The notes under the pieces: generated by a model
Told to the model about the DNA's origin: nothing
Databases searched by the model: none
Seen by the model: the letters and a program-made list of their open reading frames with translations, nothing else
In this document: one piece after another, positions 25,733 through 35,259 of the stretch
How positions within the stretch are numbered: position 1 is the stretch's first letter
Layout: each line of letters opens with the position of its first letter
Program-made: the position numbers and the translations under genes
Assembly: GCA_905233565.1 (NCBI GenBank)
Contig: CAJOCL010000013.1
Location: forward strand, 1 to 64,000
DNA: 64,000 nt
Direction of reading: 5' to 3'
DNA from: an uncultured Synergistales bacterium
GTDB taxonomy: Bacteria > Synergistota > Synergistia > Synergistales > Aminobacteriaceae

Positions 25733-26710
25733 TTAAAGACCCTCAAGGGCCTTTATTATTTCCTGATTTGCTTTTCTCCGTACAGCCCAATCTTTAGCGG
25801 TTTTGCCGTCTTTGTCCTTAGTATTAACATTTGCTCCAGCATTTATGAGAATTTTCACAATTTCGAGATTACGTTCCATTGCAGCCCATATTAAAGCTGT
25901 AAAGCCGTGTTTATCCTTAACTTCTAAGTCAGCTCCAGCATTTACAATTAGTTTCACGACTTCAAGATGGCCTTTATTGATAGCAGACATTAAAGCAGTT
26001 ACACCTAATTCTTCTTCTTGAGCGTTTAAGTCAGCTCCGGCATCAATGAGTACTTTCGCTACTTCAGGATTTTTATTATAGACAGCCTGCAATAAAGCAG
26101 TCATGCCGCCGCTATGCTTAGCGTTTACATCAGCACCTAATTTAATCAATGCTTTTATCTTCTCAGGTGTTGCGTACGGTGTAATTGACAGTAAGTCTTT
26201 GCTCGGATCTCCTGAAGTGTAAAGCAATGAGTCTGCCATCTTAGAGATTTCAGGATTTTTACTGCGTTTTGCATAGACACTTGCAGTCTTACCGTATTTG
26301 TCTTTAAGGGTTATATTAGCTCCAGCATCAAGCAAAATCTTGACGGCTTCGGACTTACCCAGTAGGGCGGCTACCATTAAAGCAGTTCTACCGTCATTGT
26401 CCTTAGCGTTTACATCAGCACCGGCATTCAGCAGAAGCCTAACTGTTTCAGAATTATTGCTAAATCCTGAAGCCAGCATAAGTAGCGTAACGCCGTATTC
26501 TCCCCTAGAGTTAATATCATCGCCTGAACTGATTACCGCTCTTATTCTCTCAGGGGTAATTATCGTGCCTGCTTTTTCTAACCTCTGCTTATCTGTTTTG
26601 CATGAATTCAGAGCGTTCATAACTTCACTGAGATAATCACGTACAGTGCCGCCCGTTGCTGATGATACGCAGATAATAACCAGCATTATGCATAGTAATA
26701 ATTTCTTCAT
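25733..26710 (-). CDS. Exported ankyrin-repeat protein (long)
   Basis: 325 residues from the ATG at 26710. The upstream 61 codons of the open frame cross a duplicated wecB tail in another frame and are not part of the gene. The signal peptide is nearly the same as that of the neighbouring short protein. About seven ankyrin repeats follow, with the consensus Asn-Ala-Gly-Ala-Asp and Gly-Xaa-Thr-Ala-Leu. The fold binds proteins; the target is unknown. It is located in the Rpn island rather than with the surrounding housekeeping genes. Confidence 0.8.
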   Translation of the reverse strand: MKKLLLCIMLVIICVSSATGGTVRDYLSEVMNALNSCKTDKQRLEKAGTIITPERIRAVISSGDDINSRGEYGVTLLMLASGFSNNSETVRLLLNAGADVNAKDNDGRTALMVAALLGKSEAVKILLDAGANITLKDKYGKTASVYAKRSKNPEISKMADSLLYTSGDPSKDLLSITPYATPEKIKALIKLGADVNAKHSGGMTALLQAVYNKNPEVAKVLIDAGADLNAQEEELGVTALMSAINKGHLEVVKLIVNAGADLEVKDKHGFTALIWAAMERNLEIVKILINAGANVNTKDKDGKTAKDWAVRRKANQEIIKALEGL

Positions 26711-26717
26711 TAGTTTT

Positions 26718-26806
26718 TCACTCCCCGAAAAATTTTTTGATTGCCTCATGTATCTTAACACTTGCCGTCCCATTCCCAAACGGCGTAGTGTTCTCGCTAA
26801 GTCTTC
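26718..26806 (-). pseudogene. Duplicated wecB 3' end (remnant)
   Basis: In the minus-strand frame that continues directly after the stop of the Rpn tail, codons read Pro-Phe-Gly-Asn-Gly-Thr-Ala-Ser-(x)-Lys-Ile-His-Glu-Ala, then a stop. The real wecB at 27133-28251 ends with the same motif. Only the last 25-30 codons are kept. Confidence 0.7.
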
Positions 26807-27140
26807 AGCTTCCCCAAAATTCCATGACATGCTTTGAGGCTGCTTCTTCCGATAGGCCAAAACTTTCCATAAGCATACTAACAGCCTCATCAATCGTTGT
26901 TCCCAACCGCCTGCACGTTCCGACTATACCCTCCATTTTTCCTCGTTTTTCCCCTTTTTTCTCGCCTCTTCGTTCCCGTTCTCTGCCATATACTTCCATA
27001 GCGTAATTCTGATCAAAAAGCATCACCATTATGTCAACTACCTCCTTCTTTCTGCCGTCAAGATATTCCCTCAGAACCCCATTATCCTGATATATCCGAA
27101 TCGTATTCTTTGCGTCCCAACGGACTGCTTCATCAATCAC
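26805..27140 (-). pseudogene. Orphan Rpn C-terminal tail
   Basis: About 111 codons matching the last third of the complete Rpn gene at 24321-25172 (Gly-Val-Leu-Arg-Glu-Tyr-Leu-Asp-Gly-Arg-Lys-Lys-Glu-Val-Val-Asp-Ile). The first part of the gene, including the nuclease core, is missing. It opens with a GTG that overlaps the wecB stop by eight bases. It may be a dead remnant. E. coli Rpn proteins are reported to produce internal C-terminal products that inhibit the full-length nuclease, so a stand-alone tail could also be functional. Confidence 0.6.
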
Positions 27141-28251
27141 GAAAATATCCCTTCACTGCTTCATGAATCTTCTTGCTCGCAGTCCCATTCCCAAAAGGTT
27201 TAATATTTTTCCCGATTATTGCCCTCATATATTCAGGTTCATTAATTATCTTCAAAGCCTCAGCGCGTATATTCTCCCTGTCAGTGCCGACGAGAATACA
27301 AGTACCCTCGCTTATTGCTTCCGGCCTCTCAGAAACACTGCGCATGATTAAAACTGGCTTGTCAATCGCCGTAGCTTCTTCCTGTACTCCTCCGCTGTCT
27401 GAAAGTATGAATTTCGCTTTGCTCATAGCGTAAACAAATTCAGGGTAATTCAAAGGCTCCGTGAATATCACATTATCAGGGTAATTTTTAAGTTCCTCGC
27501 GTATAACGTTCCTGACTGTCGGGTTTTTGTGCAACGGTATCAGAAAAACTACATCTTTTCTTGCACGAATAATATCTCTGACCGCACCGCATATCTGAAT
27601 AAGCGGCTGCCCCCAAGATTCCCGCCTGTGTGCAGTCATAAGAACTAAAGGACGACCGTTAATTCCCCGTAAATATTCCGGTTCATTCATTCCCTTCCGT
27701 CTTTCAAGAATGTCATACAGCGCATCAATTACCGTATTCCCGGTTATGTGTATTTTTGCCTCACATATTCCCTCATTTTTTAGATTTTCAGCAGCTCCCT
27801 TTGTCGGCGCAAAAAATATGCCTGCTATCCTGTCAGTTAATACCCTGTTTGCCTCTTCAGGGAACGGAAGAGCCATGTTATTGCTACGTAAACCTGCCTC
27901 AACATGGCCGGACGGTATATGCCTGTAAAATCCCGCAAGTGCCGCCGCAAATGTCGTTGAAGTATCGCCGTGTACAAGTATCATGTCCTGAGGGTTTTCG
28001 TCAAGAAAATTTCCAACTCCCTGAAGGACGCTCGATGTTATGTGATCTAATGACTGCTTATCCTTCATTATGTTCAAGTTAAAATCTGCCGTAATCCCGA
28101 AATCATCAAGTGCCTGTCTCAACATGTCTGTGTGCTGCCCTGTAGCTAAAACCGTAACTTTTATCTCAGAATCTTTCTTTAATTCAAGAATTACGGGAGC
28201 CATTTTTATTGCTTCGGGACGCGTCCCGACTATACAAGCTATATTTTTCAT
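27133..28251 (-). CDS. wecB: UDP-N-acetylglucosamine 2-epimerase (non-hydrolysing)
   Basis: 372 residues, typical size. It has Gly-Thr-Arg-Pro-Glu-Ala-Ile-Lys-Met-Ala at the N-terminus, His-Val-Glu-Ala-Gly-Leu-Arg in the middle and Asp-Ser-Gly-Gly-Val-Gln-Glu-Glu-Ala near the C-terminus. It makes UDP-ManNAc for surface polysaccharides. It is paired with the WecA/MraY-type gene three bases upstream, consistent with glycan assembly on an undecaprenyl carrier. The Rpn tail is fused to its 3' end. Confidence 0.95.
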   Translation of the reverse strand: MKNIACIVGTRPEAIKMAPVILELKKDSEIKVTVLATGQHTDMLRQALDDFGITADFNLNIMKDKQSLDHITSSVLQGVGNFLDENPQDMILVHGDTSTTFAAALAGFYRHIPSGHVEAGLRSNNMALPFPEEANRVLTDRIAGIFFAPTKGAAENLKNEGICEAKIHITGNTVIDALYDILERRKGMNEPEYLRGINGRPLVLMTAHRRESWGQPLIQICGAVRDIIRARKDVVFLIPLHKNPTVRNVIREELKNYPDNVIFTEPLNYPEFVYAMSKAKFILSDSGGVQEEATAIDKPVLIMRSVSERPEAISEGTCILVGTDRENIRAEALKIINEPEYMRAIIGKNIKPFGNGTASKKIHEAVKGYFRD

Positions 28252-28253
28252 AA

Positions 28254-29138
28254 TTAAATAATCCTCATAAATAATCTAATTCCTAAGACAAGCATTATCA
28301 CATGCAATGACAATATTATGCTCACCGTCAGAACATTTGAGCCGGTAAGTGAGATTAATATATGGTGAAGGTGCTTTTTGTCCGGGTAAAACGGTGATTT
28401 ACCGCTGAGTATGCGCCTCGTAAATGCCGTCATGGTATCAACAACGGGTATTCCGCCGAAAAGTATAAACAATAATATTAAATCATGAAATTTTGCGCCT
28501 TTAAGATACGGAAGTGCTGAAGCAATGAAATGTGAAGCAAATAAATATCCAAGAAGCGTGCTGCCCCCATCTCCTAAAAAAGTCTGGGCTGAAGGGAAAT
28601 TCCAGCATAATACGCCCAGTGCCATTGCTCCCATGTAAATACCTGAATAAGAATGCCCGAGAAGAAATAATGCTGTTGACGAGGCTATGAATATTGAAAT
28701 ACAAAGGCCGTTCATTCCGTCAATTAAGTTATACGCGCTTGTTACTCCCGCAAGCCAGATTATAGCTATAATGCTCACCATAAATCCAAGATTTAACGGT
28801 ATTACTGCGAGTGCTGACGCTCCCAAGTGAAGTCCTAATCTCAAAAACGGCGACAATGAACACATATCATCAAGATAACCGCAAAGAAATATCACCGTTG
28901 CTCCCGTAGCTATGTAACGCAATGAAGGTGCAGAATTTGACATTAAAATTGCCATGAGCATATAGCCGAGCCATAAGCCTATACCTGCACCGCGAGGCAT
29001 ATTACCCGTATGAATTTTCCTTGCGTTCGGAATGTCTAAAATCCCGTAAATATCTGCCAGCCTTATAGAAACTGGGGCAGTTAATCCGCCCCAGAAAAAT
29101 CCAGCCAGCATAAAAAGAAACATTTTTACGTCCAGCAT
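28254..29138 (-). CDS. WecA/TagO-like glycosyl-1-phosphate transferase
   Basis: 294 residues, about nine or ten membrane helices, family 4 glycosyltransferase (MraY/WecA). Motifs: Asp-Ile-Pro-Asn-Ala-Arg-Lys-Ile-His, Gly-Tyr-Leu-Asp-Asp, Asn-Leu-Ile-Asp-Gly-Met-Asn-Gly-Leu, Phe-Leu-Gly-Asp-Gly-Gly-Ser and Pro-Asp-Lys-Lys-His-Leu-His-His. These fit transfer of GlcNAc-1-P to undecaprenyl phosphate. Placed next to wecB rather than in a mur cluster, so surface polysaccharide initiation is more likely than MraY itself. Confidence 0.9.
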   Translation of the reverse strand: MLDVKMFLFMLAGFFWGGLTAPVSIRLADIYGILDIPNARKIHTGNMPRGAGIGLWLGYMLMAILMSNSAPSLRYIATGATVIFLCGYLDDMCSLSPFLRLGLHLGASALAVIPLNLGFMVSIIAIIWLAGVTSAYNLIDGMNGLCISIFIASSTALFLLGHSYSGIYMGAMALGVLCWNFPSAQTFLGDGGSTLLGYLFASHFIASALPYLKGAKFHDLILLFILFGGIPVVDTMTAFTRRILSGKSPFYPDKKHLHHILISLTGSNVLTVSIILSLHVIMLVLGIRLFMRII

Positions 29139-29140
29139 TT

Positions 29141-30352
<1,212 letters not shown>

Positions 30353-30391
30353 TTATTTGGAAGATAAAACGTAAGCGGGTAACAGTCTTGT

Positions 30392-30460
30392 CATTCATAG
30401 TAAACCCCCGCTTCTGTCGCCGGCACTCCGCAGGTATAAGCGAGGGTAGTTCATGACTTT
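30392..30460 (+). mobile_element. Possible IS200/IS605-type right-end remnant or REP-like hairpin
   Basis: The stretch contains CCCCCGCTT and AAGCGAGGG as imperfect arms of a hairpin, followed by GTAGTTCATGAC, which resembles right ends of IS605-family elements. No transposase or TnpB gene is attached; only about 100 bases of non-coding sequence lie to its left. Confidence 0.35.
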
Positions 30461-30461
30461 A

Positions 30462-31181
30462 TCACAACTCTTCCTGTATAACGTTTTCAAGGTTGAGCCA
30501 TTTTCTGAGAGTTTCGCCCGTTTCTTTCGACAGGATGATAACTTTCCCGTCAAACAGCCTTGTTCTGTCTTTGCTGACGCTTGCCAAATGATTAGGCGTG
30601 AGATCAAAGACCGTACAAAATTCGTAATCTATTCCGTCGCGCTGAACGGGAGCCAGCCCGACTTTGTGTATTTCCGTGCGTCCCTTGTCATTCTCGCTGA
30701 TAACATAATCAGTTTTGCTTCTCATCGTTGCTATGATGTGGCAGGGAGATGCCAGAATCGTTTCAATCAGAGAATTGTGAATCGGTGTAACGTCTCTCCA
30801 AGCGGCGTATGAATTGCCTTTATATTTTGTCTCAGAAATTTTTAACTGAATATCGAGAACGCCGCCCAGACCGTTCCACTCATGGCTCAGGCCGTCAATA
30901 ATGATAATGTCATAGCCCTGCTCTTCAGCCATGTGAATGCCATTGATAAACCTGCGCGGATCAAAAGGCGCGCTTATGGGGGCAATGTCATAATCTCCCA
31001 AATCAGCGTATAAATTTCCCGAGCCGTTTTCAGTGTCAATCATTGCGATTTTTCCGCCTAAACCGAACGCAATCATCAGTGCACCGTAAGTCTTCCCCGA
31101 ACCCGAAGGGCCTGTTATCGCAAGACGCAATTTAGCTTTTTTCCGTTCAGCTTTCATATATGAAGTCATTTTACAAACCAC
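30462..31181 (-). CDS. AAA_24-type (Sak4-like) ATPase
   Basis: 239 residues. Walker A Gly-Pro-Ser-Gly-Ser-Gly-Lys-Thr at 24-31, and Walker B Ile-Ile-Ile-Ile-Asp-Gly-Leu-Ser-His-Glu about 65 residues later. The Tyr-Ala-Ala-Trp-Arg-Asp-Val and Thr-Met-Arg-Ser-Lys-Thr-Asp-Tyr motifs are those of phage RecA-like AAA_24 proteins such as Sak4, which aid single-strand annealing or DNA packaging. No other phage gene is nearby. The start is uncertain: GTG at 31181 or ATG at 31169 or 31157, none with a clear ribosome binding site. Confidence 0.7.
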   Translation of the reverse strand: MVCKMTSYMKAERKKAKLRLAITGPSGSGKTYGALMIAFGLGGKIAMIDTENGSGNLYADLGDYDIAPISAPFDPRRFINGIHMAEEQGYDIIIIDGLSHEWNGLGGVLDIQLKISETKYKGNSYAAWRDVTPIHNSLIETILASPCHIIATMRSKTDYVISENDKGRTEIHKVGLAPVQRDGIDYEFCTVFDLTPNHLASVSKDRTRLFDGKVIILSKETGETLRKWLNLENVIQEEL

Positions 31182-31199
31182 GCTCTCATAAATATTTTT

Positions 31200-32462
31200 T
31201 TAAGCATCTCCGAAGAGTCCTAGAATGTCGGACAAATCAACAGTAGCATCTTCCTCTTCAACGCGTGTTTTTATTGCGAGAGTTTCATTTTCAAGTTTTT
31301 TTCTTGCCTCAAGAATGCTTTTCGCCTGATCGAGCTGTTTTATTGCCGCGTCCCTGTAGCCGTTATCATACAAGATCATTGCAGCGTTAGTTATGTAACC
31401 GCCTAAAAATGCCTCATATTTTTTAGCGTCAGAGTCTGATTTGTCGTTTTCATCATGGAATTTATTTGTATAATCCCTTGCAAATTTCTCAACCTGCCAT
31501 GATAACAGGTCTTTGCTTATTGCCGACAGCTCATCGAGTACTTTGTCGAACTCCGTTTTTGTTGAGACTTTATCTACATATCTTTCACCTGACGTAAAAT
31601 CATATTTCAGCTTGAACTCTTCAGGCTCTTTAGGCTCCTCAGGCTCAGTTACAGGCTGTTCCTGTTCTTGTTCCTGTTCCTGCTCCTGCTCCGTTTCAAT
31701 TTCAGGTTCAGGCTCAATTATTGAGATAATATCTTCGTGATTATCATCAGCATCATCAAGCAGTGAATTTTCATCAAATACTTCTGATTTTGCTTCTTCT
31801 GCTGCTTCCTCTGTTCCTGATTCTGATTCTTTTTCTGTTTCTATCTCTATTTCTGATTCAGTTTCCGGCTCTGCTTCTGTTTCTGTTTCGACAGCCTGTT
31901 CTTGTTCCGTTTCATCTTCCGTGATTTCAACTGCCGGGATTTCGATCGCGGTTTCGGACGTTAAATCTTCCGTTATATCTGCTAATTCTATTTCGGGAAT
32001 ATCGGGAATTTCAGGAATTTCGAGGACTTCAACAACTTCAATAACTTCAGGAATTTCAGGCTCTTCAGGTTCTTCAAGTTCTTTAAGCTCTTCTGGCTGT
32101 TCTATTTCCCCTGTTTCCTGTATTTCCTGAACTTCTGCCGTACTTTCTTGAATCTCTTCAATTTCCTGAATCTCTACTTCAGGCTCAGGCGTTAAATCCT
32201 GTTCTTGTTCTTCCGGAACATCAGGAACATTAACGCTGTCTCCGCTGTCTTCAGTTACAAGCTCTTCTGTTTTTTCGTCTTTTTCGTCAACTTTCTCATC
32301 AATGAGCCTGTGAAGTTCCTCAATTTTTGCAGGCTCAAATTCCGGCTCTTTTTCAGCTTCCTCAATTTCAGCAGGAACAGCTACAGGAGGCTTTAATATT
32401 TCCTCCTGTTCAGCTTGAGGCGTCAGGCCTCTTTTAATCCGTGCAGCTCGTAAGAACGGCAT
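31200..32462 (-). CDS. Acidic Glu-rich protein with helical C-terminus
   Basis: 420 residues. Residues about 20-300 are dominated by Glu with Pro, Gln, Ile and Val in irregular repeats; the C-terminal 120 residues are predicted helices with a Tyr-Asp-Asn-Gly-Tyr-(Arg)-Asp-Ala-Ala TPR-like pair. There is no membrane helix or signal peptide. It starts three bases after the htpG stop, so the two are cotranscribed. Function unknown; the layout is like the acidic TPR protein at 14839-16254. Confidence 0.6.
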   Translation of the reverse strand: MPFLRAARIKRGLTPQAEQEEILKPPVAVPAEIEEAEKEPEFEPAKIEELHRLIDEKVDEKDEKTEELVTEDSGDSVNVPDVPEEQEQDLTPEPEVEIQEIEEIQESTAEVQEIQETGEIEQPEELKELEEPEEPEIPEVIEVVEVLEIPEIPDIPEIELADITEDLTSETAIEIPAVEITEDETEQEQAVETETEAEPETESEIEIETEKESESGTEEAAEEAKSEVFDENSLLDDADDNHEDIISIIEPEPEIETEQEQEQEQEQEQPVTEPEEPKEPEEFKLKYDFTSGERYVDKVSTKTEFDKVLDELSAISKDLLSWQVEKFARDYTNKFHDENDKSDSDAKKYEAFLGGYITNAAMILYDNGYRDAAIKQLDQAKSILEARKKLENETLAIKTRVEEEDATVDLSDILGLFGDA

Positions 32463-32465
32463 CTT

Positions 32466-34334
32466 TTAACCGTCCTTTAATGCAACCGCCATTAATTCGT
32501 CAACGCGCTTAACGAATCCGGCCGGGTCATCAGGCATTACGCCCTCAAGTATAAGCGACTGGTCATAAAGCACCCTGAGAATGTCCGAAACTTTATCGCT
32601 GTTATCTTTTGAAAGTGAGATTAATTTTTTGACAACAGGGTTATTTGCGCTGAGTTCGAGTATTCTTTTCTGAACCGGCGGTGTCTGTCCTGCCGAACGC
32701 ATAAGATTTTCCCACTGAAGCGACATTCCGCCCGGAGCGTCTTTCAAACATGCTGGGGAACTTGTCAGCGTCAATGACGGTCTTACGGTTTCGAGCTTGT
32801 CGCCGAAAATTTCAAGTGCTTTTTTCCTGAGCGGCTCAAATTCTGAGTCAATTTCTTTGAGTTTCTTTTCATTAGCTTTCTTTTCGTCCTCACTGTAAGG
32901 CGTTACGTCATCTTTGGCGATATTCAGGAGGTCTTTTGACTCTTCAGGCAAAATAAAATTAGCTTCCTGCAAGATAACTTCATCAACAGGATCCGTCATC
33001 AGCAAAACTTCATAGCCTTTTGACGTGAACGGCTCAATTTTCGGCGAGGCTTTAAGGGCTGAAAGATTATCGCGTCCGGCAAGGCAGTATATGCCCTTCT
33101 GATCGGGCTTCATGCGTGATTCGTATTCAGAAAGCGTTGTCCAGCCGTCATTTTCAGTTGTCCTGAAAAGCGAAATCCCGAGTATTGTTTTAGCGTTTTC
33201 ATGATCCTGTATAACGCCCTCTTTTAAGATCCTTCCGAATGAAAGCCAGAACTTTATATAATTTTCCCTGTCATTCTCAAGCATCTTTTTTAGCTCGCTG
33301 AAGATTTTGCGCTGCGTGCTTCTCCTTATGACCCGTATAATGAGCTCGTCCTGCAGAATTTCGCGCGATATGTTCAAGGGCAGGTCTTCGCTGTCGATTA
33401 CGCCGCGTATAAATCTCATGTACTGGGGGATTAAGTCCTTGCAGTCATTCATTATGAATACCCTGTTAATGTAAAGGCTTATTCCGCCGGATTCGGGATT
33501 CATGAAAAGGTCTAACGGTGCCTCGCTGGGAATGAATAACAAACCTTTGAAGTTCGTTGAGCCTTCAGCGTTAATCTTTATGTGTGTCAGAGGGTCGCGC
33601 CAGTCATGCGTCAAATGCTTGTAAAACTCTTTGTATTCGTCCTCTTTGATTTCACTGTCGGGCCTCTGCCATATTGCTTTCTGGGAGTTTATGATTTTGT
33701 CCTTGAAGTAAATCGGCCATGAAATAAAATCCGAATATTTCCCGATTATTTCCCTGATTGTCCATTCGTTGAGGTAGTCTTTTGAGTCATCGTCTGCTTT
33801 CGGCCTGATGAAGAGCGTTATTGTCGTTCCGCATTCGTCCCGTGTCTCCGTGTCGTCAATCGTGTATGATCCGCTGCCGTCAGAAATAAACTTGAAAGTT
33901 TCAGAACTGCCGAGCTTCCTGGTCAAAACTTCGACTTTATCGGCGACCATGAAGACCGAATAAAAACCTACGCCGAACTGTCCGATTAATTCGCTTTGTG
34001 TATTCTCATTTTTTGCGGCTTTCAGAAATTCTTTAGTCCCTGATTTTGCGATTGTCCCGAGATACTTTATCAGCTCATCGCGTGTCATTCCGATTCCGTT
34101 GTCGCTGACTGAAAGAGTTTTAGAATCTGCGTTAATCTCTATTTTGATTTCAGGATTTTTATTTTCTGCAAGCTCCGTATTTCTGAGACATTCTATGCGC
34201 CTCTTGTCCAGAGCGTCAGAGGCATTTGATATAAGCTCGCGTAAAAATATATCTTTATTTGAATACACTGAACTGATCATCATTTTCAATAGTTCAGCGG
34301 CTTCAGTCTGGTAAAAAAATTTTTCCTCACTCAT
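32466..34334 (-). CDS. htpG: Chaperone protein HtpG (Hsp90)
   Basis: 622 residues. The N-terminal ATP site has Glu-Leu-Ile-Ser-Asn-Ala-Ser-Asp-Ala-Leu, followed by Asp-Asn-Gly-Ile-Gly-Met and Gly-Gln-Phe-Gly-Val-Gly-Phe; the middle domain holds Phe-Ile-Arg-Gly-Val. Full bacterial Hsp90 length. It is a dimeric ATP-dependent cytoplasmic chaperone. The acidic protein gene follows it directly. Confidence 0.97.
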   Translation of the reverse strand: MSEEKFFYQTEAAELLKMMISSVYSNKDIFLRELISNASDALDKRRIECLRNTELAENKNPEIKIEINADSKTLSVSDNGIGMTRDELIKYLGTIAKSGTKEFLKAAKNENTQSELIGQFGVGFYSVFMVADKVEVLTRKLGSSETFKFISDGSGSYTIDDTETRDECGTTITLFIRPKADDDSKDYLNEWTIREIIGKYSDFISWPIYFKDKIINSQKAIWQRPDSEIKEDEYKEFYKHLTHDWRDPLTHIKINAEGSTNFKGLLFIPSEAPLDLFMNPESGGISLYINRVFIMNDCKDLIPQYMRFIRGVIDSEDLPLNISREILQDELIIRVIRRSTQRKIFSELKKMLENDRENYIKFWLSFGRILKEGVIQDHENAKTILGISLFRTTENDGWTTLSEYESRMKPDQKGIYCLAGRDNLSALKASPKIEPFTSKGYEVLLMTDPVDEVILQEANFILPEESKDLLNIAKDDVTPYSEDEKKANEKKLKEIDSEFEPLRKKALEIFGDKLETVRPSLTLTSSPACLKDAPGGMSLQWENLMRSAGQTPPVQKRILELSANNPVVKKLISLSKDNSDKVSDILRVLYDQSLILEGVMPDDPAGFVKRVDELMAVALKDG

Positions 34335-34394
34335 AATTTTTTACATCTCTTATCTCTGATATTCATAAAATTATTATTTTTATCACAATATTAT

Positions 34395-34434
34395 CACAAA
34401 GCCGGAGGCAAATTGAAAAAAGTACCTCCGGCCA
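34395..34434 (-). terminator. Possible terminator after rpmF
   Basis: GCCGGAGG and CCTCCGGC form a perfect eight-base-pair stem, but only a weak T run follows on the minus strand. It separates rpmF from htpG. Confidence 0.5.
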
Positions 34435-34458
34435 TGTCAGCTTCTCATTGTCCGTAAA

Positions 34459-34659
34459 TTATTCCGCTGCTTCTTCCGTCTTCATTTTCACAACCTGACG
34501 GCCGCGATAATATCCGCATGACGGGCAGGCGTGATGTGCAAGCGTTACTTCTCCGCACTTAGGGCAGCTTTTTGTTACAGGGCTGCTCAGGGCGCCGAGC
34601 CACTTTGCCTTGCGCTGTGATGTACGTGCATGAGATGTTTTGCGTTTTGGTGTTGCCAT
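34459..34659 (-). CDS. rpmF: 50S ribosomal protein L32
   Basis: 66 residues. The N-terminus is Ala-Thr-Pro-Lys-Arg-Lys-Thr-Ser. Cys32, Cys35, Cys45 and Cys48 form a zinc ribbon (Cys-Pro-Lys-Cys and Cys-Pro-Ser-Cys). It follows the DUF177 gene, the standard yceD-rpmF order. Confidence 0.96.
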   Translation of the reverse strand: MATPKRKTSHARTSQRKAKWLGALSSPVTKSCPKCGEVTLAHHACPSCGYYRGRQVVKMKTEEAAE

Positions 34660-34704
34660 AATTAAAAATCCCCCTGTGTAAGTTATTGCTATTTACTTAA
34701 TTAA

Positions 34705-35259
34705 TTAATTATCTTTGAAATTGAAATTCCGCAGTGCCTCAAGTCTCGGATCTACATTCTCGTTTTTGCATGAACACTGACCTTCATTGAGATCCGCTCC
34801 ACAGTTCGGGCATAATCCTTTACAGTCTTCCCTGCACAAAACTTTAGTGGGCAGAAGCGTGTAAATACTTTCCTGAATCTGCGGCATAACGTCAATAACT
34901 CTTCCGAAAAAGTCAACTTCAACGGGCATATAGTCATCAAAGCCGTCAAGCTCTTCAGCACCATGCGAATAATAAAGATACCCCAATTCCTCCGATATTT
35001 CAAGGCTGACAGGTTTCAGGCACCTCGCGCATTCCGCCGTAATCTCCGCTGAAATCCTGATATTTACTGATAACAGCGACTCTTCAAGCCAGCGTATCGA
35101 TGCCTCAGCGTGAAAGCCTTCGGGAAAAATAAAATCCTGCCCCTCAAATTCAAGAACGCCTCCGGGAAAATCCCATTTTGACAAAATCTCGGCTTCCGTG
35201 TCATTACGGGGCGGAAGGGTTGCTAATGCTTTCTGGTTATCGTTGAATATGCTATGCAA
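34705..35259 (-). CDS. DUF177 (YceD-type) protein
   Basis: 184 residues. It has the Cys-Ala-Arg-Cys motif in the middle and a Cys-Arg-Glu-Asp-Cys-Lys-Gly-Leu-Cys-Pro-Asn-Cys-Gly-Ala-Asp-Leu-Asn cluster near the C-terminus. DUF177 proteins are linked to 23S rRNA maturation, and the gene lies before rpmF as usual. It overlaps the end of ackA by eight bases. Confidence 0.9.
   Translation of the reverse strand: MHSIFNDNQKALATLPPRNDTEAEILSKWDFPGGVLEFEGQDFIFPEGFHAEASIRWLEESLLSVNIRISAEITAECARCLKPVSLEISEELGYLYYSHGAEELDGFDDYMPVEVDFFGRVIDVMPQIQESIYTLLPTKVLCREDCKGLCPNCGADLNEGQCSCKNENVDPRLEALRNFNFKDN

Noticed and set aside
26711-26893. Extended N-terminus of the long ankyrin protein
   Set aside because: The region is a duplicated wecB tail in another frame, and the signal peptide begins at 26710.
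31513-32396. CRISPR-like repeats and short plus-strand frames
   Set aside because: The repeats are imperfect low-complexity Glu/Pro coding units without equal-length spacers.
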